Positions 15,741 through 20,583 of a DNA stretch of 20,583 nucleotides are shown in pieces. The DNA is taken from NCBI GenBank assembly GCA_045594105.1, contig JAZNXY010000025.1, forward strand, positions 1 through 20,583, given 5' to 3'. Positions within the stretch are counted from its first letter, which is position 1; each line of letters begins with the position of its first letter. The notes beneath the pieces are model-generated. The model was given only the letters and a program-made list of their open reading frames with translations, had not been told where the DNA came from and did no database searches. The translations under genes were made by a program, and so were the position numbers. Source of the DNA: URNF01 sp045594105 (GTDB lineage Bacteria; Bacillota; Clostridia; Oscillospirales; Acutalibacteraceae).

Positions 15741-16160
15741 TCAGAAGCCAAGCTTCATAAACTCTTCTTCCATAAACTCGGGTGTAAGCTGCTGTGTGGC
15801 TTCTTCAAAAACGGCGGGATTCCAGATCTCCGCACGCTTACCGGCACCAATGACCATAGCTTCTTTCTCCAGACCGGCATAAGCCAGCAGATGCTTAGGC
15901 AATAAGATACGTCCCTGTGCATCCGGTGTGACATCTTCTGCATTAGAGGTGAGTTGTCTCATCAGCACACGCCCTTGCGTCATCGGCAAGGCGGCGATGC
16001 CGCCGAGCAGTTCATCCCACTCGTCGGTGGAGTAGAGACATATGCATTTATCCAGTACAGCAGCCGCAATAAAGCCTTCACCTAACTTCTCACGAAACTT
16101 TGCCGGCACAAACATACGGCCTTTGGCGTCTACGTTGTGTCGATACCGTCCGTATAGCAT
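15741..16160 (-). CDS. mraZ: Transcriptional regulator MraZ
   Basis: MraZ is a ring-forming DNA-binding protein of the AbrB/SpoVT fold that autoregulates the dcw cluster. I start it at the ATG 16158-16160 (139 aa, MLYGRYRHNVDAKGRMFVPA), because GGAGGTGA lies just upstream. An ATG at 16175 would place that ribosome binding site inside the gene. Both MraZ repeats carry the DAKGR-type motif: DAKGRMFVPAKFRE near residue 10 and DAQGRILLPKHL near residue 85. The operator-like repeats at 16241-16280 and the promoter at 16288-16316 precede it with a leader of about 120 bases. Confidence 0.96.
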   Translation of the reverse strand: MLYGRYRHNVDAKGRMFVPAKFREKLGEGFIAAAVLDKCICLYSTDEWDELLGGIAALPMTQGRVLMRQLTSNAEDVTPDAQGRILLPKHLLAYAGLEKEAMVIGAGKRAEIWNPAVFEEATQQLTPEFMEEEFMKLGF

Positions 16161-16212
16161 ATATCTCACCTCCATACAGCAAATTCAGAAAGGGAAAAGG
16201 TATTTCACATTA

Positions 16213-16233
16213 TTGTTGAAAACTTTGTTGAAA
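16213..16233 (-). repeat. Short direct repeat in the mraZ leader
   Basis: TTGTTGAAA occurs at 16213-16221 and again at 16225-16233, a 12-base period. It lies between the MraZ-like operator and the gene, in transcribed leader DNA. No function is evident. Confidence 0.35.
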
Positions 16234-16240
16234 TGTTAAA

Positions 16241-16280
16241 AGTTCACCATTTTACTCCACACAGATGCACTTTTAACCAC
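16241..16280 (-). promoter_or_regulatory. Probable MraZ operator: 10-bp repeats
   Basis: Reading the minus strand, four consecutive decamers begin GTGGTTAAAA, GTGCATCTGT, GTGGAGTAAA and ATGGTGAACT, so G-T-G(G) elements recur once per helical turn. MraZ is known to bind three or more such TGG-type repeats with 10-bp spacing upstream of its own gene. The array begins about at the predicted transcription start, which fits repression of the dcw promoter. The second and fourth repeats are degenerate. Confidence 0.72.
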
Positions 16281-16287
16281 AAAACAT

Positions 16288-16316
16288 ATTATATAGGAGT
16301 TTTTATGAAAAATCAA
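16288..16316 (-). promoter_or_regulatory. Main dcw cluster promoter (sigma-A type)
   Basis: TTGATT (16311-16316), a 17-base spacer and a perfect TATAAT (16288-16293) on the minus strand. Transcription should start near 16281, at the edge of the MraZ-like repeats. The nearest upstream signals are two terminators, so this promoter probably starts the dcw operon. Confidence 0.85.
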
Positions 16317-16350
16317 TAGGTTTTTATAAAAAAATATGTCTTTTTTCAAA

Positions 16351-16379
16351 CAAAAAAACAGCACGCCGAAGCGTGCTGT
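16351..16379 (-). terminator. Intrinsic terminator with TTCG loop
   Basis: A 9-bp perfect stem ACAGCACGC/GCGTGCTGT (16358-16366 and 16371-16379) closed by TTCG on the minus strand runs into seven T residues. It is the second of two hairpins ending the lipoprotein transcript and insulates it from the dcw promoter. Confidence 0.92.
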
Positions 16380-16380
16380 C

Positions 16381-16418
16381 AAAAGCAAAGGAGATGCACC
16401 TTGCGGTGCATCTCCTTT
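16381..16418 (-). terminator. First of two tandem terminators after the lipoprotein gene
   Basis: A perfect 14-bp stem (16387-16400 and 16405-16418) with a 4-base loop starts about 10 bases after the lipoprotein stop codon. On the minus strand it continues as TTTGCTTTTG, a weaker T run, which may be why a second hairpin follows. Confidence 0.82.
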
Positions 16419-16427
16419 TAACCACGG

Positions 16428-17072
16428 TTATTGAATTTCCACCTTTTCAAAGGCGAGGGTTTCTATGGCTTTTCGCTCACAAGTGCAAAGGTTCGCATCA
16501 AAAATTTCCACCAAAAACCCGTCGTATTCAATATAGTAAATATCTATGCGAGTTGTTGTTTCATTTGTGTTGTCTTTGACTTTTTCACCGTAACAATGCA
16601 AAACCGGTATGCCGTTTGCAATTTCAAAATATTCTCGTTCAAGTTCAGGATAAGGATTCTCTAAACTGCTCTTGTTATGCGTCACATTGACGGTCAGTGA
16701 ACACCCATCGGGTAATCGCGTACAAAAAGAGCTTTTACCCCCTGCCATAAAAGAAACACTGTCAAACGCTCTGTTGTAGACCTGCGGTATCAAGAAGAAC
16801 CGCTGTTCCAACAGCATAGACATAGAGTTTTTTTGTATCGTTTCCGGCCATCCTTGGCAATTCTTAAAAATTTCGGACAAATCCTCGAGGGAATATACCG
16901 TGCGCAAGGTTTCGCGGTATGCATCCATATTCGGAAAAGCAGTCACTTTTGCAGGGCCTGTTTTGTCTGTTATGGTGTTGGTTGTGTTACTCGTATCATC
17001 CGTTTTGGCTTGTCTGCACCCGCACAACAAAAGCAGACAGCTCAAAAATACAAGGATGCATTTACGTTTCAT
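16428..17072 (-). CDS. Small secreted lipoprotein of unknown function
   Basis: I do not recognise a family. The 214-residue product starts with a lipoprotein signal peptide, MKRKCILVFLSCLLLLCGC, whose lipidated residue would be Cys19, so it should be anchored on the outer face of the membrane. A Thr/Asn/Asp-rich linker (about 22-40) leads to a globular domain of about 170 residues containing four cysteines in two pairs (CTRLPDGC and CTC). I prefer the ATG at 17070-17072, 6 bases after GGAGAG, over the ATG at 17078, which touches that site. It starts about 15 bases after the stop of the broken metalloprotease gene, so they share a transcript, and it ends at tandem terminators. The base composition looks more AT-rich than in the dcw genes. 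A partner or inhibitor role for the protease is possible but unproven. Confidence 0.82.
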   Translation of the reverse strand: MKRKCILVFLSCLLLLCGCRQAKTDDTSNTTNTITDKTGPAKVTAFPNMDAYRETLRTVYSLEDLSEIFKNCQGWPETIQKNSMSMLLEQRFFLIPQVYNRAFDSVSFMAGGKSSFCTRLPDGCSLTVNVTHNKSSLENPYPELEREYFEIANGIPVLHCYGEKVKDNTNETTTRIDIYYIEYDGFLVEIFDANLCTCERKAIETLAFEKVEIQ

Positions 17073-17087
17073 GTTCATCTCTCCGTT

Positions 17088-18480
17088 CTATAAATAAGAC
17101 GCGGCATAGCTTTGGATAAAACCAACACAATAAGGGCAGTAGGCGGCCCACAGGCCGGTTAAAAGTTGCAGTTTTATGGTGTCTTTTACGTTGTATTTCA
17201 TCATACAACTATACCCTGTGGTGCAAGTATCAGAGGCATCACCAATGCAACCGAGTGTATGTCCAAATTCATGTGCCAAGATACATGTGAAACTTTGTGT
17301 TAGATATTGTGCATGAGTCAAATTTTCGTTTGGAAAATTTTTACAATAAGTCGCATATCCTTCAACATCATTGCCTAAACAAACCAAAATTTGTGTGCCA
17401 GCACTATCAGTAATTCCTAATGCATCTACCAGTTTTGGATTCAAATATGTGCAATCTTGGCAAACCAAGTGCCCAGTCCACTTCACAATTTTCGTGTTTT
17501 TCGGAATTGTGGTTATGCCGGCCGGTAGTGTGTATAGCATATTTCCCCAATTGCAACAATGGTATGTGCCGGTATGGAAGTCGCAAACGATAGGTACATT
17601 ATTATCGTCGTTCTCGATGCTGGAATCGGCAGGAAGTTCCAACTGACAAAGCTGATCTAACCCGTTTTTATGTGTACATTGATCGGCAGGTGAAGTGTAT
17701 GCAGAAATCGTACTGTGTATTTTTATCCTGTATTTTGCCAAATAAAAATCATGAAGGGTTTGGGTGTATGTTTCAATCATATCAATAGCTGCGGCTGCGC
17801 CGCCATAGCGAAGAGCAAAACCTGCATCATAATACTGTTGCAGATATAAGTCGTACTGATAAGCGTATTTTATGATCACTAACGGGCGAAGATTGACGGT
17901 GGCATAATCACTACTCACATAGCACACCCGATTAAGAGACGAACTGACGGTTGTAGGTTCTAAGCGGATGCCGAAATCGGTGGACGGTGTGGAGTAATGT
18001 GCTTTGACCCAGTTGGTAATATTGTAGGTGTCGTACCCGCTGGTTTTCTGTCGCGCATCTCCAATGTTAGTATAGCTCATATATATGCCCTGTATGTTTT
18101 GAGAATTATTCCAAGTGATAGTTGCCGAATTCCAAGAAGAAGTCAGACGATATGCGTTGATTGTGAAATTATACCCTGTTTGCCAAGATGCAGTTGGATA
18201 ATAGGCTAACCGTAATTCTGCGCTGGTGATGTATGAGGGGTCAAAACCGCTTTCCGTTGGCCACTGGGATAAATTGAAATACATAAAGCCGCGGGTGCTG
18301 TTGGGACCTGAACCTACATAGATGCGGTCTAATAGCTGGTAGTTCGTTGTAGGATTACTTTGCTGGACGCCTGCATCTTGTATGTAACTACTGTTTTGAG
18401 TGGCAGGCAAATTTTTGATTGTGGGGTCAAGAGTGACAGGATAAACACGTTCAGTGTCGGTGAGCCATGCGCGGTTGGGG
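17088..18480 (-). pseudogene. C-terminal part: DNRLRE-like domain plus Cys-rich HEXXH metalloprotease domain
   Basis: The first half (about 18420-17840) resembles DNRLRE domains of Firmicute surface proteins: STRGFMYFNLSQWP, ITSAELRLAYYP, and a final GIRLEPTTVSSS segment before a beta strand with VIIKYAY. The second half contains HEFGHTLGCIGD (the HEFGH zinc-binding helix is at 17259-17273) and a later SCMMKYN that could be the Met-turn of a metzincin-type fold. The third metal ligand is uncertain, because the metzincin spacing HExxHxxGxxH/D would fall on Gly, with Asp one place further. About 15 cysteines in the last 200 residues suggest disulfides outside the cell. The frame could extend upstream to 18578, but that stretch is out of phase with the homologous N-terminal part. 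Confidence 0.75.
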
Positions 18481-18482
18481 GG
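18477..18482 (-). other. Frameshift site at a C6 tract
   Basis: The coding strand has ACC followed by four more C residues (six in all). Five C residues would join TLTP to NRAWLTD in one frame; the sixth leads to a stop 9 codons later (18451). A one-base slip in a homopolymer is the simplest explanation. Confidence 0.8.
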
Positions 18483-19096
18483 TGAGGGTATACCTGCAAC
18501 CTGTCGCGTTGGGTTGTAAGGTAACGGTAATATCGGTGCTGTATCCTTCCCCATCGTCAAACATGTACGGTGCTTCAATTACGAAAACCACCACGCCCGC
18601 ATTGTCTGCGAAATGCACGCTATTATCTGCCTGCAAAATTGCCTGCAAACCCGTGTAAGTAAAGGTAAAGGAGAAGGAAAGCGCAGAGGGAATTTGATTG
18701 AATATCAGCGTTTCCTTCAGTTTTTTGCCACTCACGTAATACTGTAGGTCGATATTCGGTTGTACCGAAGAAAAGGTGATGGCGGAGCGGTTTTTCCACG
18801 CAGTCATTGCATGTTCTTTGTCTATTTCCGCTTTTGCCGCATCTGTAGTTGCCGCGGACAGTTTGCTACTTAGTTGTGCTTGCTGCTCGGCTTTGGTAAA
18901 CGGCTGTTCTACTACGCCTAACACCGTATCGGCGGCACCGTCGAAACAAAAACGCAGGGTGTGTTCCCCGAGGGATACCACAATAGGCGCATTTTTATGT
19001 ATTGCAGCGGGCAACTGCACCTTAAACGGGTTATCATTATTTTCATAATACGCCGTGATGGGGTTACTAATTGCCGCAGTGTCCGTACTGTTGTTT

Positions 19097-19104
19097 CTTA
19101 TATG
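19097..19104 (-). other. Frameshift site at an ATAT run
   Basis: The coding strand reads GCC ATA TAA GAA; loss of one AT unit gives GCC ATA AGA AAC AAC and joins SSAI to RNNSTDTAA. The downstream frame has a TAG just upstream of this point (about 19114), so the break must lie between about 19097 and 19114. Confidence 0.65.
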
Positions 19105-19421
19105 GCGCTGCTAACGCTATCGCCTGTCTTGGTGGCTGCGATAAGAGTATTATCAATCTCTACCCATTTGCCGTCTTTCTCATAATGGATGGGGCTATCG
19201 TATATAACGGCGGCCCCTGTCCCATCGGCAAGTTCAAAGTGCTTAATAAACTCTTCGCGCAAAACGGTCATTTCCTTGGTTGCTGTTTCGGTTAGCGTGG
19301 CCTTTGCGACTTCAGTAGGGGTCGGTTCGTCCGCAAAAGCGGAGAGTGGTGTGAAAGTGGCGGTCAGCACCAAAAGACTGAGTAAAACGGCAAATATTCT
19401 AGATGTTTTTCTTCTTTTCAT
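19098..19421 (-). pseudogene. N-terminal part: signal peptide of the exported protein
   Basis: The 107-residue open piece has a classical Sec signal (MKRRKTSRIFAVLLSLLVLT, then TATFTPLSAFA with cleavage expected after AFA, about residue 30), a Thr/Glu-rich stretch, and DSPIHYEKDGKWVEIDNTLI, the typical beginning of the DNRLRE-protein N-terminal module. AAAGGAG is 8 bases from the ATG. It stops at TAA (19098-19100), where the downstream homologous frame takes over in another phase. Confidence 0.78.
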
Positions 19422-19537
19422 CAGGGTAACTCCTTTCTGTCTTACAACGGCTTTTACACATAAAAAATTGTTCTTCGTCTGTATAAACCGTCGGAATCAC
19501 CCCCCTTTTTTTACTTCTTCAATTTACTTGCACTCAT
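19422..19537 (-). other. Untranslated leader of the exported protein gene
   Basis: About 110 bases lie between the predicted start of transcription (about 19531) and the ATG. The leader contains AAAAAAAGGGGGGTGAT (around 19500), which looks like a ribosome binding site but has no ATG, GTG or TTG at a usable distance. A 20-codon frame (ATG TGT AAA..., CKSRCKTERSYPDEKKKNI) overlaps the gene start in another frame. Its ribosome binding site is not evident, so I do not call it a gene. Confidence 0.35.
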
Positions 19538-19567
19538 ATTTTATCAAAAGCACCCACTTTCTGTCAA
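19538..19567 (-). promoter_or_regulatory. Promoter of the exported protein gene, embedded in the upstream terminator
   Basis: Minus strand: perfect TTGACA (19562-19567), 18-base spacer, TAAAAT (19538-19543) preceded by TG at the extended -10 position. The -35 covers the hairpin loop and the spacer covers the 3' arm of the AEC gene terminator. Confidence 0.78.
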
Positions 19568-19585
19568 CAGAAAGTGGGTGCTTTT
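19546..19585 (-). terminator. Terminator of the AEC transporter gene
   Basis: A perfect 18-bp stem (19546-19563 and 19568-19585) with a 4-base loop. The minus-strand continuation is TTTTGATAAAAT, so the T run is only four bases, but the stem is exceptionally stable. It lies 82 bases after the transporter stop codon and overlaps the next promoter. Confidence 0.8.
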
Positions 19586-19595
19586 GCATAACAAC

Positions 19596-19610
19596 ATAAC
19601 AATTTGTTAT
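19596..19610. repeat. Short palindrome after the transporter gene
   Basis: ATAACAA-T-TTGTTAT, 7-base arms around one base, between the transporter stop and the terminator. No function is evident; AT-rich palindromes of this size can arise by chance. Confidence 0.3.
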
Positions 19611-19667
19611 CTTTTGCCCGATTTTGATTTTTAGCACATTATTTACAAGGTTTATAGGCGTTTGGGG

Positions 19668-20583
19668 TTAAGCAAGCACGCTTGCCAAACCGACTATCAA
19701 AGGCATGGTAACCACCGACACAAGGGTGGACAGGGATACAATGTTACAGGACGTTTCGGGGTAGCGGTCGTATTTCGCCGCAAACATGGTGGAAAGTGCG
19801 GCGGTGGGGGCAGAGGCGGAAATGGTGAGCGAAATCAGCATAGTACCGCGCAAGCCGCAAAGATACATAACCCCAAATGCTGCCAGCGGCAGGGCGATGG
19901 TCCTGAGGAAAATGACGTAAAAGCTTTTAAGGTCTTTTAGAGAGGATTTCAAATCGCTGTTGGCAAGATAATAACCGATGATAATCATCGGGAGAGGGGT
20001 GTTCAAATTTGCAAGGTGTTTTATGGGGGTAAACACCAACGTCGGCAGGCGAAAAGCGGGAATGACCTGCGGTAAAATAAACAGCAAAAGCCCGACAAGC
20101 ACCCCGAGAATACCGGGGGTTACAAACATTTTCTTGGCGGACAGCGTTTTGCGGTCTCCGCTCATCAACAGCAAGCCGAACGACCAAATCACCACGTTAA
20201 ACACCGCAACGTATGCGCCGCCGAAAAAGGTGCCTTGGTCACCGAGTAATGCCTCTTGCAACGGCAGACCCATAAAGCCCGCATTAGAGAAAATGATGCA
20301 AAATCGCAACATACGTTCGCGGGAATTGTCTGCGTCCTTTATCAAGGGGAAGGCGAGCAGAATAAACCCCACGTGTATCAAGGCGGAAATCAGCAGGCAG
20401 AGGAATAATTCTTTTACCTTTTGCGCGCTGAACGGAATTTCTACGAAGGATTTTATCAGTACGCACGGTGTTACGCAGTAGAGCACCAGATCGGTAAGCC
20501 CTTTGGTAACCGTTTCGTTTAAGAGCTTTGTTTTTGCGCATAAAAAGCCGACACCGATAAGGATAAACAGGATGAGCACTTGC
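19668..20583 (-). CDS. AEC-family (auxin efflux carrier-like) transporter, 5' end outside window
   Basis: This is a membrane carrier of the AEC family, whose bacterial members move organic acids such as malate or other small anions; the substrate cannot be assigned. The visible 305 codons give a very hydrophobic protein with about ten membrane helices, including VLILFILIGVGFLCAKTKLL at the start, FCIIFSNAGFMGLPLQEALL (the conserved NxGFMGLP motif), and SASAPTAALSTMFAAKYDRY near the end. The frame is open to the right edge, and a typical member has a few more residues before VLILFILIG, so the GTG at 20577-20579 is probably not the real start. Confidence 0.9.
   Translation of the reverse strand, partial: QVLILFILIGVGFLCAKTKLLNETVTKGLTDLVLYCVTPCVLIKSFVEIPFSAQKVKELFLCLLISALIHVGFILLAFPLIKDADNSRERMLRFCIIFSNAGFMGLPLQEALLGDQGTFFGGAYVAVFNVVIWSFGLLLMSGDRKTLSAKKMFVTPGILGVLVGLLLFILPQVIPAFRLPTLVFTPIKHLANLNTPLPMIIIGYYLANSDLKSSLKDLKSFYVIFLRTIALPLAAFGVMYLCGLRGTMLISLTISASAPTAALSTMFAAKYDRYPETSCNIVSLSTLVSVVTMPLIVGLASVLA

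Larger units (their letters stand above)
18451..19104 (-). pseudogene. Middle part: N-terminal beta domain of the exported protein (shifted frame)
   Basis: Readable from about 19104 with the sequence NNSTDTAAISNPITAYYENN and then KVQLPAAIHKNAPIVVSLGE. It contains an Ala-rich coiled segment (AEQQAQLSSKLSAATTDAAK) and then FSSVQPNIDLQYYVSGKKLK and APYMFDDGEGYSTDITVTL. This pattern is the module that precedes DNRLRE domains in WapA/RHS-like and related wall proteins of Firmicutes. A GTG at 19018-19020 has no ribosome binding site. The frame ends at 18451, just past the C6 tract where it leaves the correct phase. Confidence 0.72.
17088..19421 (-). pseudogene. Exported DNRLRE/zincin metalloprotease-like protein, broken by two frameshifts
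   Basis: Three consecutive minus-strand frames join into one protein of about 778 residues if two small indels are corrected. Frame 1 (19421-19098) holds the signal peptide, frame 2 (about 19104-18480) an N-terminal beta domain, and frame 3 (about 18480-17088, in the same phase as frame 1) a DNRLRE-like region and a metalloprotease-like domain. The joins read smoothly, for example CRYTLTP continuing to NRAWLTDTERVYPVTLDPTI. No second ribosome binding site or sensible start precedes frames 2 or 3. Either the gene is a pseudogene, it varies by slippage, or the assembly contains indel errors. The upstream promoter and AAAGGAG before the ATG are intact. Confidence 0.85.

Noticed and set aside
16161..16175. 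ATG at 16175 as the start of mraZ
   Set aside because: Codons 2-3 are the GGAGGTGA ribosome binding site of the next ATG, and MraZ proteins normally begin a few residues before the Y-x-H-x-x-D-x-K-G-R motif.
18481..18578. Independent gene starting at 18578 (MKHRTCLTMGKD...)
   Set aside because: This stretch is out of phase with the protein encoded on both sides, has no convincing ribosome binding site, and the overlapping frame carries the family-like sequence up to the C6 tract.
19511..19537. Eight-codon leader peptide MSASKLKK
   Set aside because: Its ATG lies between the -10 box and the predicted transcription start, so it would not be in the mRNA.
1..20583. CRISPR arrays, insertion sequences, tRNA or rRNA genes, att sites
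   Set aside because: I saw no regularly spaced repeats, transposase-like frames, terminal inverted repeats, or tRNA cloverleaf candidates; the AT-rich cassette at 16428-19421 has no recognisable mobile-element ends.

Overview
The window looks like a chromosomal segment of a low-to-mid GC Gram-positive bacterium, most likely a Clostridia/Oscillospirales-type Firmicute. The reasons are a T-box leader on thrS, a YtrA-type GntR/ABC operon, a SpoVD/PBP2B-like PBP with C-terminal PASTA domains, strong AGGAGG ribosome binding sites, and a MurE with the meso-DAP-specific DNPR motif. Every gene I can support lies on the minus strand, so transcription runs from high to low coordinates. The long plus-strand frames are antisense shadows.

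In transcription order the window begins with the 5'-truncated end of an AEC-family transporter (20583-19668), which ends in a very strong hairpin. That hairpin shares its bases with a promoter for the next gene, an exported protein at 19421-17088. This gene encodes a signal peptide, an N-terminal domain, a DNRLRE-like region and a cysteine-rich HEXXH metalloprotease-like domain, but it is broken by two frameshifts, one of them in a C6 tract. A small lipoprotein follows nine bases later (17072-16428), and the pair ends at tandem terminators.

The division and cell wall (dcw) cluster occupies 16316-3575. A sigma-A promoter and a four-fold 10-bp repeat (probable MraZ operator) precede mraZ, rsmH, ftsL, a PASTA-PBP, murE, mraY, ftsW, murG, murA, ftsQ/divIB and ftsZ. 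The cluster lacks murF, murD, murC and ftsA. ftsZ appears to have its own promoter in the place where ftsA often sits. FtsW carries His where the family has its proposed catalytic Asp, and the adjacent PBP has KTA in place of KTG.

Directly after the ftsZ stop comes a threonine T-box riboswitch, then thrS (3311-1377) and its terminator. I found no promoter between ftsZ and the T-box, so the leader may attenuate readthrough from the division operon. The window closes with a YtrA-like GntR repressor (1227-844), which has a perfect 12-bp inverted-repeat operator next to a good promoter, overlapping an ABC transporter ATPase gene that runs off the left edge.

Most of the window is conserved housekeeping. 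The parts that look least described are the frameshifted exported metalloprotease with its lipoprotein neighbour, the promoter embedded in a terminator in front of it, the paired active-site changes in FtsW and PBP, and the division-operon/T-box junction.
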